From contig WELB01000028.1 of NCBI GenBank assembly GCA_009602725.1, forward strand, positions 668,027 to 732,026: a DNA stretch of 64,000 nt, written 5' to 3'. Shown here piece after piece: positions 24,246 through 34,754 of this stretch; position 1 is the stretch's first letter, and each line of letters opens with the position of its first letter. A program made the position numbers and the translations under genes. This stretch comes from Spirogloea muscicola. Lineage: Eukaryota > Streptophyta > Zygnematophyceae > Spirogloeales > Spirogloeaceae. The notes below the pieces were generated by a model. The model was not told the origin of the DNA. It made no database searches and saw only the letters and a list, made by a program, of their open reading frames with translations.

Positions 24246-24296
24246 CCTGTTGTAGCTCAGGTGTAGGAGAGTGAGGCTCAAAGATTGCCCACTATT
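24246..24296 (-). pseudogene. Relic LRR exon (receptor kinase copy D)
   Basis: The minus strand reads NSGQSLSLTLLHLSYNR and ends in AACAG followed by GTGCG. This is the 3' part and donor site of a typical 72-nt LRR exon of this family; copy B has ...LDLSYNR followed by GTGCTG. The 5' part of the exon is replaced at about 24297 by retroelement tail sequence. It shows that a fourth receptor kinase copy once stood here facing pseudogene C. Confidence 0.65.
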
Positions 24297-25110
24297 AGAG
24301 TGAGTGAGCTTCTGCTCACCGGCCCCCCTTTGTATAGACTGAAAGAACGCAAGACACGGGCACAGGGGCCCCCGGCGGGTAGCCCGCTGGGAGTCCGAGG
24401 GGGTCAGCTGCAGAGCCAGCCCAAAGGTGTTCGTTAAGCTAGTCGGGCAGGGGCCGGCTCGAAGGACTACACTACAACATACTGCAGAACACAGAAACGA
24501 TGCAGAGGAAAGCTCAGTACCCACGAGTGAGCAACATCAGGTCTGAGTAGCTCGCTGCAGGGAAAGAGGCGCTCCGCCGAGACCCAGAGGCGGCGGCTCG
24601 AAGGTGCCCGTTAAGCTGGTGAGTCCACAGGCGTGAGACACACTCACACGTGTGATCTGCCTACGTGTCACCTGACGGTCCGGGCAAGCCGCCCCTGGAA
24701 GCGACAGGCGCTTCCCTAAGTGGGTCACTTTTAGATAATATGAAGATAACGAAAAGGAGCTAATGCAAATATTCTAACAGCTCTTTGGCTGCTGCTTCCG
24801 AGGTCCGTCAGGGCGACGTTTTCCCGCCCTTCAGTCAGTCCGACTTGCACTCATTGACTAGATGTTAGTGGGCGCCCACTTGCTGACGTCTTGATATTTT
24901 TTTGCGCCATTCGGCCCCTTCAGACCAGGGGACCCGCTTTCAGGAACCCAGTCTCTCTGACCTGAGGCTGCTTAGCAGGGGTTACTGAGTGCTTCGTAGC
25001 TGCTTCGTTTCTTTTTTGTGCTTGTTGTTCTTCGTACTTCCCCTGGCCCCTTCTCGTCCTTTGTTCATTCTTTTTTGGGCTGGCTTTTTCCAGCCCCTAT
25101 CCTCAATGGG
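24297..25110. mobile_element. Retroelement 3' tails and untranslated region
   Basis: Minus-strand tail sequence at 24455-24600 is almost identical to 25470-25612. Plus-strand 24780-25110 holds the end of another copy: CTCTCTGACCTGAGGCTGCT, then AGCAGGGGTTACTGAG with the stop. Its 3' region follows (CTTCGTACTTCCCCTGGCCCC, then GGGCTGGCTTTTTCCAGCCCC). All copies are severely 5'-truncated. Confidence 0.6.
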
Positions 25111-25522
25111 CGAGCCCTTCATCTTCAGATCTTGTCCACATAGCTTTGGGCTGGCCTCTCACAGCCACTGCTAGTCAATATGGAAGATTCGTTCCTTTCC
25201 ACGGCCAGCCACCCGCTAGCTTGTCACTTTTTCCGCACTTCTTCTTCTGCTTCTTCGACCGGGCTGGCTGTTCACAGCCCTCGCCCCTTTTGGGAATGCC
25301 ACTTTCTTAGCTTACTTCTCTTAGCTCCAGAGTGCCCGGAAGAGCCCAGCAGCTGCTGCTCGGAGTGTAGCTAAATCGAAGATGAGCGCGCCCATAGAAA
25401 AGAGGGACTGGCCAAGCCAGCCCAAAAAAGAATGGACAATGTCCAAAGCCAAAGCAAGAGGAGCCGGAGAAAGGACTACACTACAACATACTGCAGAACA
25501 CAGAAACGATGCAGAGGAAAGC
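25111..25522. repeat. Hairpin modules
   Basis: GGGCTGGCCTCTCACAGCC at 25148 and GGGCTGGCTGTTCACAGCCC at 25260 are in one orientation. GGACTGGCCAAGCCAGCCC at about 25404 is in the other. No gene is seen. Confidence 0.55.
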
Positions 25523-26460
25523 TCAGTACCCACGAGTGAGCAACATCAGGTCTGAGTAGCTCGCTGCAGGGAAAGAGGCGCTCCGCCGAGACCCAGAGGC
25601 GGCGGCCATAGCACGGCCTGCGCGCGTATGGACGGCGTGGGCAAGGGAGCGTTGAAGCGATACGGCCAGGCGCATGCGGAAGACTTGTGCGAGCGACCCG
25701 GCGGCGTTGAAGCCGGGCATCGCCCCTGGCAGACCCGGCCGCCGGTCAATGGCCTGGCGAGCTAGCCGCTGAATGAGATCCAGCCAGCGGCTGCCGACAG
25801 CCCCGTGTACATCCATCGCCAGGGCCGCGAATTCATCCCCCACCGGGTGATCAGCGTATTTTCGCTCCTTGCCGCGGGCCGCCTGGCCGACCGCGTGCCC
25901 TACGACGCCGATCTGGTGGGGTTGGCGGAGTCGATGCAGTCTGTTGTCACCACATCAGCGATGATGCGGGGACCGCCGCCGGGAGCAAGCGCGGCCAGAT
26001 CAACTGGTGGCTGGGAGAGGCCAGCCCAAAAGAATGGAATCGCCGGGAGGGATGGCGACCAGGTCAGCGCGTCGCGTATGGGCCTGGCCGTCCGCGCCCA
26101 GCTGAATGGGCATGATTGAGGAGTTCTCTACCGCAACCTAGAAGCCCGCCTCCGAAAACACCCCCTGCATACCGTCGCGCAGGAGGTCATCGGAAGCGGT
26201 CCGCTCCCCCCCGTGGGCGCAACGGAGCATGTGGGCGGCCAGCTCCGCAAAATCATCGTGTCGGGCACCGCACTCGCATTGAGGGACGCCCACGAGGCAG
26301 GGGGGAAGGAGGCCCAAGAGCCGGTGGACCGCCGTCCGGAAGACCTTGTCAGGCGTTGTGTGCGCCGCGTGGAGTGGAAGTGCCAATAGCCACGCCGCCG
26401 CCCCAGGGGAGGGTGGAGCTCCCTCTCCCAAGAAACAAGCACAACAAGAAACAAAGCAGC
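25523..26460 (-). mobile_element. Retroelement C-terminal region, most complete copy
   Basis: Read on the minus strand from 26460: LLGLLPPCLVGVPQCECGA, a C-x-C...H-x3-C finger (HMLRC), then DLLRDGMQGVFSEAGF. After a decayed stretch with an inserted hairpin module (25985-26040) comes DEFAALAMDVHGAVGSRWLD and the family tail ending LLTRGY at 25523. Together with 15827-16760 it gives the order finger, endonuclease-like region, VDVHGA block, tail. A stop and frame changes between 25843 and 26140 show it is dead. It provides the best local reference for the tail family. Confidence 0.7.
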
Positions 26461-27190
26461 TACGTATTACTCAGTAACCCCTGCTAAGCAGCCTCAGGTC
26501 AGAGAAGCTAGGCTCCTGGAAGTGGGTCCCCTGGCCGGAGCCAGAGGCAGCAGCGACGGCTCTGCCGGCTCGCAGGTGCCAGCGCGCGGGCCAAAGACCT
26601 CTGCAGCGAGACGGCCAAGCGCATCCGGTACACCTGCGCTAGCGACCCGGCTGCAGGAAAGTCCACTGGCTCCCCATGGAAGCGGCAGCGGCAGCGGCAG
26701 CGGCAGCGGATCTCCCGGGCGGCAGCTGAGTGGCCGCACGACGCGGCGAGCAGGCCGGGGCCGCAGGCGGCGCGGCCGGGTCCCAGGATCACTGCTGTAA
26801 CGGACGAGTGGTCACAACTAGCATGGTGCTGAACTGGGTCAGGATACTCGTAAGTAGTCGTACAGACGATGCTTTCGCTTGGACGACACTCCTAGTAGGG
26901 ACGTTTCACCATCTGGGCAGCACCGCCACCGACAGGCCGGAATTCGGGCACCTGGCCTGGCGACGACGCCGCCACGGCCACCACCGGGCGGAGATCGAGG
27001 GCACCTGACCACGGCGGCGGCACCGCGTCGGGAACTAAGGGCTCCCTCTCCTAGATCAGACATGTATATGTACGGAGGGCCTAAGTGCCAAAAAGTTGTC
27101 GAAGGTAAGCACATCAACAGATTGTTATCACCTGCTGGTAAGCTGACCCGCTCAATAACCACGAGTCCGCACGTAGAGGTCGCTAACTGA
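26461..27190. repeat. Retroelement tails, GGCAGC microsatellite, second repeat family
   Basis: Minus-strand 26508-26792 encodes a diverged tail (AAGSLAQVYRMRLAVSLQRSLA). Bases 26687-26716 are a GGCAGC run inside it. Minus-strand 27190-27055 is a copy of the second repeat family (ERVSLPAGD frame). No host gene is supported. Confidence 0.55.
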
Positions 27191-28051
27191 TTCCCATATA
27201 TTGGCTGGCGAATGACAAATCGCTTTGCCACCAACTTAAACTCTACCAGCTTTCTGGTGCACAGCGTGACACTGACTTGCCTCGACTGCAAATGGCAAGG
27301 CAGGTCTCATGCTCTCAGTGGTGATATGGAAAGGAGAGATGGGAATCCTCTTACTGATCTGACGTTGATTCAAAAGCACGCAGAGCACAGCTTGACTTGC
27401 ATAGGTCCAATAAAATCCAGTTGTCTTGCTTGTAGCCTCAATAGTGCTAGCTTGCTGGTGATGTCAACGTATGCATATCCTTTGTATGTTCTGAAGAAGT
27501 CACCTCCCATAGATCACACGGTCTACTTAATGCCGTACTCCTTAAACAAAACAGTGAGGTGACTCGTTCAAGGTGCGCAAATATTTCGGCGAAGATGCAA
27601 TAGCAGCCAGGGCTACTTGGCCGAATGTAAGTAGCAATACTTCGGAAAGGAAACGATGCTGCATGACATGAAAGCTGTCTATTTCAACAAAGACTCGATT
27701 CCCACACGCAGTGGCTTTAGCAAGCTGGATAAGCCATCAGCTAGTTGCAACCTAGCTGTGACTACTTGTGTAACCAGATGGCCCCTACTTGGGCTCGCAA
27801 CGTCATCTGGTCCAAATGCGTCAGCAATGTCTGTGCCACATATGATCATCTGTCCGCGACACCGTTGCTGGACACACTCAAGCAGAAAACTCATCTATAA
27901 GGTCAGGCCTCTAAAGGCTGGGGGAAAACAGGAGCCGAGCAAGAAGTCAGTAGTCCTCCGCATGCTTTGCTCAGCATCAAATTCTGCAGTAAGCAAGTGA
28001 TTGCACGCTCAGCGATTATCGCAGACTGGAAACCAGTGTGCACCTGAGCAG
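27191..28051. other. No gene assigned
   Basis: Open frames at 27212-27562 (+) and 27679-27894 (-) have no recognisable motif. The region lies downstream of the minus-strand gene at 28052-29992 and may contain its 3' untranslated region. Confidence 0.35.
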
Positions 28052-29992
28052 CTATGGAAGGAGCTTATCGGCATCCGCTCTGGACTGCTGCAGTTGCTGT
28101 TGTCCTGCTTGGCTGCCTTGCCATTTCAGGTACTGCTGCCGACTGGCCTGGCGCCGATCCTTGGGATCCATGTGACTCCGCCGCCGCTCACGGGTGCCCT
28201 CGTCGTGGCCAGCTGTCTGCCAGTTGAGTTCCTCGGAGCTCGTGAAAGTGAATGGGTCAGCAAACATGTCATCAGCAGCTCCTGCCTTTGGGGCCTGAAT
28301 CAAGTGGCACACAGGTCTGCTCAATCTTCTATGTGAATCGAGGAAATGTCAGCAAGTATGTCAGAGACTTGGCCACATTTAAGAACATGGGCATGATATT
28401 GCTCAGGAGCTAATGTCCAAGATTGGAATTGGTTGAGCAAGCACTGTAGTTTCCAGAGGACCATATGCACTAAGCTTGATAGAAGGCTGACCAATAAGTG
28501 TAGTTTCCATGCCTTGGCAGACCTTTGCTTTCTGTCCCAAAGATAAATACAGCTAGCAAGAAATTTGATCAGTGGACTCAGGGATGGTACCAGACTGACT
28601 ATTCAAGTGGCTTCGTCTCACCTGTAAGGATCTTTGTCCTTGCAGGTCAGGTTCTCGAAGCTGTTGAACCTGCTCTGCCCTGCCCACATCGGCCGTTTGC
28701 CAAGAGCCGTGATCCAGGCCGTTTGGCTCCACCATGCTACCTTCTTGCACACCATACTCCACACTGTCTGTCGCCTGGGGCCGTGTGCCAGGGAATGGCA
28801 GCCGCGGCGGCGCTCGGTATCCGCGATCGTCAAGAGCAGGCTGGGCAGACCCAGCAGCCTGACGCCGCTGCTGAACCACCTTTAAAGCCGGGTGGTTGGG
28901 GTTGTCTGCCTCAAGGCTGCATCCATGCGCATAGACGATGGCCATCCAGCAGCACCGCACAGCATCAGCCAGGCCCATAATCCTGCAAAGCAGATGCATT
29001 GGGTATTGTGGATACAGAAGGGAGTCACCGACATGGCAATGAGCTCGCCACATATCGGGCTATTCTCCAGCTTGAGCAGCTGCTCAATGCATTTGGCCTC
29101 TCCGCCCCGCTGGGATAGCCCGCCCAGCCCCAGCGCCAGCACTGCTTGCATGCACCAATTTGCATGGGCTGGCCATCAGCATGAGGGTCTGACAGGAAAA
29201 TCTGTAGAAGTTGGCAGCTGTCTGTGTGATTACATCTGGGCAGCGCCACAAGCTTTGGCATACCAACGTCCCTTATGTGACATGCGCCATTCATTGCTAG
29301 GGGATGTGAACGTTGACCACAGGAGGCCATTAGCTCGAGGCTTCACACAAGACAGGTGAATTCGTGACTATACCGAGCACAGAGACGCCCCTTACTAGAA
29401 AGCTCCTCCTCTCAGTAACTGCAAGCAAGTATAGCGAAGCAGGCCTTGAATGTCAGCGATGACTGACATTATGCAGTTGTGCTGGAAGAACTTCAGGAGC
29501 GCAGCGTACCTACTTCAGAAGAGCCTGGTTTTGCAGTCTGGTGCTTGGCCTTTGGCTCGTGACAATCGTAGGATAAAGGGTTGCTAATGTCTGGTGAGCA
29601 CTGGCAGGGGGGTCTGGCAGACAGTGACGCAGTACAGCAACTCACACCACCACCCGATGCAGCTGCCAGTGACAACACCCTGCAGCCAGCCGGACCGCAC
29701 CGAGTCACGGCACCCCACCAGCTCCTTGACCTCAGCTGGCGACAGCTTGTACTGCGTGCGGCCAGGGCGAACCAGAGCGCCACAGACACAGCGCTCAGCG
29801 AAAATTGGACAACAAGCAACCAATCAAACAATAACTAAAATGGCGATGCGAAGGTGGAGAGGAGCTGGGCAGCTGTAAGCCCACCTCATGGCGTGCCTCA
29901 TAGAGGCGGCCCATAAGCTGCGCGAGCGGCCGTGGCCGATTCTGCGCAGCTCGAGCCGGCAGTGGCGCCTGCCGTTGCTCAGAGGTGGCCAT
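28052..29992 (-). CDS. Small membrane protein gene, five exons, unrecognised family
   Basis: Proposed exons: 29992-29885 (starts MATSEQRQAPLPARAAQNRP), 29751-29646, 29141-29052, 28905-28622 and 28294-28052 (stop TAG). Phases agree at each junction, but the 29052 donor (GTGGCG) is weak; a GTGACT donor at 29029 is the alternative. The joined product has a YKLSPAEVKELVGCRDSV segment and then one hydrophobic helix formed across exons 2 and 3 (GVVTGSCIGWW plus LALGLGGL). A charged stretch (QRGGEAKCIEQLLKLENSPI) follows, then a Gln/Pro-rich region and an acidic DDMFADPF motif before a basic C-terminus. The topology (short N-terminus, single glycine-rich helix) recalls small mitochondrial or endosomal membrane proteins such as OCIA-domain proteins, but I do not see a diagnostic motif and assign no function. 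Confidence 0.55.
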
Positions 29993-31140
29993 GGGGAGGC
30001 AAGACCCCTAAACCCCTCCCTTCCCTCTGCACTGGTCAGCCCGACTCTGAGCTCCGCCGTCCGACTCAGCTGGGCTTGCCTTCAGCTCCTCGATGCAGCT
30101 GCTCAGCTCGCTCGACTCGTGCTTCTGAGCTCATGAGCGAGCTAGCAGGTGTGGAAGCCCAGGGCGGCGGATGTGCATGGGGCTCGTGAATGGAAAGGAA
30201 GGTAGGGCAGCAAGAGAGAGAGAGAGAGAGAGCCAGGCGGGACAGAGTGCAAGAGGGGCGACTAAGCGTCGTGGAGGTCGAGTGCGCAGGTGAAGAGGAG
30301 GAGAGTCGCTTCTGCGAGGAAGGGTGGGGTCGAGAAACAGAGGTAGAGATGAAGGGGCGCTTCAGAAGGAGAGAGAAGTGGCACTCCAAATGGGGGCAAG
30401 GGCTGTGAAAAGCCAAGCCCGAAAAAGGATTGACAATCGTTCGAAGGGGCCAAATGATGGAGGGGCCTAAACAGAGAAAGAAGTGGCTCTCCCAATGGGG
30501 GCAAGGGCTGTGAGAAGCCAGCCCGAAAAGAATTGACAAGGTTCGAAGGGGCCAAACTACGAGCTAAGCAGCGACTGCGGGGCCTGAAGAGGCTACGGCA
30601 GAACGGGGGAATTACAGCGCTAAGCAGCTACGAAGGGGCCTGAAGGAGAGAGAAGCGAGCGAGATTAAGCACGAAGGAATTTGAGCGAGCGAGTGAGACA
30701 GAGGAATGAGGTTGTGCGGGCCAGAGTGGCCAAGTACAAAGGCGAGCAGATTGACAGGTGTAACATCACCTGCTGCTAAGCTGACCCGTTCAGTAACCAA
30801 CAGAGGGGGGGGGGGGGGGGGGANGGGGGGGGGGGTCGAGAGGCCACTTTCTTTATCAAGAAAAGAGAGTGCGGCTGCTGATATTCAGAGAGCCGCTGTC
30901 AAAGCCGGCAAGGTACGTGCAGAGGGTGTTCATGACAACAGCTTCGGAGCACCTGCGCTTGCTGCCGGCGGGCGTCCCGTGCTTGTGATGGCAGCCGGGC
31001 ATGGGGGAGAGGCGGTGGCCCGCCTTGCTCGAGCTCGGCGGCCGGCAGCTCCTCACAGCAGGTAGCCCTCGGCCGGGCTTTCAGGAAATGCCCGCAGCGA
31101 CCCGAGTGGCTGGCCGTCAGACCACCACGACCCATTGGTC
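29993..31140. repeat. Hairpin modules, simple repeats and second repeat family
   Basis: An AG microsatellite lies at about 30209-30230. Two hairpin modules are arranged in direct repeat (30385-30460 and 30478-30560). A minus-strand copy of the second repeat family lies at 30700-30800, and a G-run of about 28 bases containing an N lies at 30805-30832. There is no gene. This separates the divergent membrane protein gene (-) and the methyltransferase gene (+), so both promoters must lie in or next to repeat DNA. Confidence 0.55.
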
Positions 31141-34129
31141 ATGCCGGGCCCATACGTCTCCTTCCGAGACGGCCTGGGACCTGCATTGCTCGTGAGGTCT
31201 CGTGGCACAGAAGGCAGCCCACAAGGCCACGCCGGCCGTCAGGAACCCACAAGACGAGCAGCCGCACGGCCATGCCGGCTTGGCACGAGGAGGATGGCTC
31301 ACCAGTACCGGCAAGAAAGCGCAGGGGCGGCCCACGCTGCTGCCGAGCGCGAGGCGAGCCTCTGCGACAGCAGCGGCAGCAGCGAGGCCGACGACTTCGA
31401 GTGCATGCCGGAGCTTGCTCAGGCTGAGGTGAGAAAGCCCTCCTCTGGTGTCACTGCAGTAGTAAAGCAAATCCATGAACAGTTCATGTAACCTGAATCT
31501 ATCCTGTGATCCGTAAGCCGTGTACCTTATCTGCAAGTTGCTGATATTCACTCCTTATCAGCGAATATAAGCCTACCCCGCACGTTTCAGAGATTCCCGA
31601 CGTCCAAGGGTTGCCAGAGGCGTCAATCAGCAACTCCTCCGCTCTTTGACTACCTTAATGCTTCCACCTGTCAGATCACTGTGGCGGGCCACCGCATACG
31701 GCTGATCCAGCCCAAGGACGTAGACGAGGTCATCGAAATGTACATCAGGCAAGGTGCACTGCGGGCGGCCACTGATTTTACAAGCCTTGTCACGGGAACT
31801 TGCATCAAGAATTATGCGCTCTCTGTGTGCCCAAGATGGCTATAAGTTGGCTTTCATCATTTGCCAATCTATTGTACTTCACAAAGACCAGGATGACTGC
31901 CTCACTGCTGAGGAGATGGATGACCTGTCTATATGACCGACAACCAGGCTCTCGCAACTTGATAAGTCCCGGCTCTGGCATCCTGATATATAATGCTCTC
32001 AGCTGGAATAGACCGTTTTGTTTGTGGGATAGGCCGGATGGACAGGGACCCCTACTGGTGCAGGCTCTGGCCATCTGCAATTGCGCTGGCGGAGGAGGTC
32101 AGCCATGCATGTTCACTGGGTCTGAGCATACTTCGTGCCCAATATTTGTGCTAGACGTTCGAATGCAGCTGCTTCTCAGTGCAGGGCTTTGTCTGCACTT
32201 GTGAAGCTCTGCTGAAGCAGCAACAATGTGCTTCTTGACCACCTCTCTCTGCTGCCTTTTGTCCATGCGCAACTGTGCTCTCATCTTCCAGACACACGGC
32301 GCTGCAGATCCTACTGCATCCTGAGCTGGTGGCTGGTCGGAAGGTGTGCGACCTCGGAGCCGGCCTCGGTGAGCCTCGACAGTAGCAGACCAGACAACAC
32401 TGTCCCAACTGGCATGCAGAGTAGGGGCTTCTGCGAGCTCGGTCCGGTCTCAAGCTAGGAGTCAGAGGTCTATAGACCTGAAATGTCCTGTAGCTTGGCC
32501 ATTCGAGCTCATTTTCTCCTCATAGCCCGTGCAGGCTTGGCCGGGCTTGCTGCCGCCATTGCTGGAGCTTCTGAGGTAAATTCTTCCTCGAGCCCAGCAG
32601 CCATTGCATCACTAGCTTTTTGATGTGCAACAATCTGTAACAGATGGTCCATAATTGTGTCAGGAGCCGTCAGAGCGCCAATGTCTAGCAGCAATGCAGT
32701 GTGAGCAAGATTGCCAATGATAGAGGGCAACGCATCCCCGTTGCCATGGTGCAGGTCGTGCTGCTCGACCGCGAGATTGTGGCGCTACAGTGTGCAATGC
32801 TGACAGCCCATGCGAATCTGCCGGGGCTCTCCACCAACCTCCCGCTCCTGCTCCCACTGCAACCGTCGCGGTCGTGGCTGCCGGCAGTCCACCCCACTGC
32901 GATGCCCTCGCACCTCCCCGCATCCGCTCTGCCCCTCAACTCTATGCTCCCCATCAGCGACCTGCAAGCACGGACAGACGCCTCGCTTCCAGCCTGTCAA
33001 TCAGCAATCGAGGACTCAGATGCGAGTTGTACTCCTACAGCAGCAAGCAGATGCTCGGAGCTTGCTAGCAACTCGTCAGGCAGGCCGGGAGTGTTAGCTC
33101 ATTGCAATGCAGGATCAGATGGTGCACCCGATGAAGAGTCTTGGCCAGGGAGCTCAGAAGGCTCTTCTTGTCCTGCCTACCATGATACTCAGCAAAGAGG
33201 TCCACTGCTGATGAGGGCGGAGGTTTTTGATTGGGGAGACAAAGATGCGTGCATGAAGGAATTTGACGTGGTAATCTGCCAAGTCTGCAATACCTACACT
33301 GTGATTGTGAAGTTGCTCTGCAGCAGGGCTTGCACTTTCAGTCTCCGTCGTACTTCTCACTCCGCAGTCCTGCAGAGCAGGTGTTGGCCTGTGATGTCCT
33401 GTACGAGAAGCCAGCCGTCGACCTCATTGCCGACTTGGTCCCTCGTCTTCTGAGGCCATGGTATGACAACTTACTCCATAAATTTCCCAACTTCAGCTTC
33501 AAAGCCGTTGTATATGCAGCAGCTTAATGTCAGGAACAGCTGCTGCAAAAGACTCTCCAATAGTGGCAAAAGCTTTGATGAGCGTGCAATTGATGTTACG
33601 AACTTCGTGAGCCTGGCCCCAGTGACAACCCCCTCCTACTGATTAGCGATCCGGTGGAGAGAAACCCCAAGAACCGGGAGCGCTTTGTGGACCTGATGGA
33701 CGCTGCAAATGGCCCAATGCTCCTGGTGAGTTGCCGGGGTAGCAGCAGCAGTTGGAGCCACCGAGCTATAAATTGGCTGGTGGAAGTTAGAGATTTTGAC
33801 CGGGCTCCTGTAATTGCTGCCTTTTTGGAGAGCAATATCTTCATGACGAATGAGGCGCGAAGAGAATTGGGTGTTCACCAGCTGATTGGTCCTGTACATT
33901 GCAGGAGCTCCAGAGCATGGAGACAAGGATGGCTGTCATGGACAACAGTGCCCATCCTATTGAGCTCCTGGCATTTGCAGGCAGAGCGATCGAGAAGTCA
34001 AAGCTTCCCATGGCTGTGATAGGCACACAAATGAGCCCTGATTCTGTTGCTCCATTTTCAAGAGGGAGCAGGCCAGATTGCTTGGACCGTCCCCGTTCAC
34101 CTATGTCCACCTTGCTGCGCTGCATTTGA
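31141..34129 (+). CDS. SAM-dependent methyltransferase (FAM86/METTL-like)
   Basis: Class I Rossmann-fold methyltransferase of the lysine-methyltransferase type. Exons: about 31141-31434, 31675-31753, 32033-32097, 32292-32368, 32535-32575, 32756-33270, 33381-33460, 33623-33725 and 33905-34129. Motifs in order: RDPYWCRLWPSAIALAEE, which precedes motif I in this family; motif I VCDLGAGLG; the acidic motif II VVLLDRE; EFDV joined to VLACDVLYE; and LLISDPVERNP. The large exon carries about 135 extra low-complexity residues, rich in Ser, Pro and Ala, between motif II and the FDV strand. All junction phases agree except 32097/32292, where one base is unaccounted for. The start could instead be the ATG at 31294. 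The substrate cannot be inferred; protein lysine is most likely by family. Confidence 0.75.
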
Positions 34130-34228
34130 CTCCGAGTGGTCTTCCTGGCTTAGCAGGTAAGGCATGTGGTGCGAGCTACCTTTGCTAGCCTTCCCGGTGC
34201 CTTGATTGTAGCGTGTGTCAGCTAGTTA

Positions 34229-34233
34229 TGTAA
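34229..34233 (+). promoter_or_regulatory. Possible TGTAA polyadenylation signal
   Basis: TGTAA, the polyadenylation motif used by many chlorophyte algae, occurs 100 bases after the methyltransferase stop codon. One pentamer is weak evidence on its own. Confidence 0.25.
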
Positions 34234-34754
34234 TGGCGGCCTAGGTGAAGACAAGGTGCTGAGCACTTGATGAGCACTGCCGTAAGTACTCCTAAGGCAG
34301 ACACAAGATGCTACCTTCGCAGCACAGCAGTGCACGCTCAGTCCCGTCCTTCGTTCCGTGTGACGCAAGCCAGGATAAAGGGGGAAGTGTCGTCACAAGG
34401 TTGAGACTACAAGCTCCAGAATGATACTGAAGCATCTTTGAAAAAATGTGTCGTATGTGTTGCCGTATGTGTGCCGTATGTGTTGCTGCGTTGATGCGCT
34501 CGTTTGCTGTTGCCATATTGGAGTGCTGCAGTGAGTCGGGGGAAATCTTCCATCTGGACTGGTTAAGGCAGGAAGCGCTAGCCGAGCACACTGTAAAGAT
34601 GGGCTATGAGCTTTGAAAGTAGCACACGGCACTGGTTCTTACTCTGTACGGTCTAAGCTTGGCATCACATACATGATTTGCTGACATGGTAATCTTATGT
34701 GCGATCGTCCTCATGTGCTATCTGCACTGTCCTGGTGCAAAGCTTGCTGTAGCC
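34234..34754. other. Convergent intergenic region, no gene
   Basis: This lies between the converging methyltransferase (+) and dehydrogenase-like (-) genes. A short tandem TGTGTTGCCGTATGTGTGCCGTATGTGTTGC stretch, in which GCCGTATGTG occurs twice, is present around 34449-34483. Nothing else was recognised. Confidence 0.4.

Noticed and set aside
24455-25612. Direct repeats at 24455-24600 and 25470-25612 as a pair of LTRs
   Set aside because: Both are 3' tails of the same minus-strand non-LTR-like element and encode the end of its protein; no TG...CA ends, primer-binding site or internal polyprotein was found between them.
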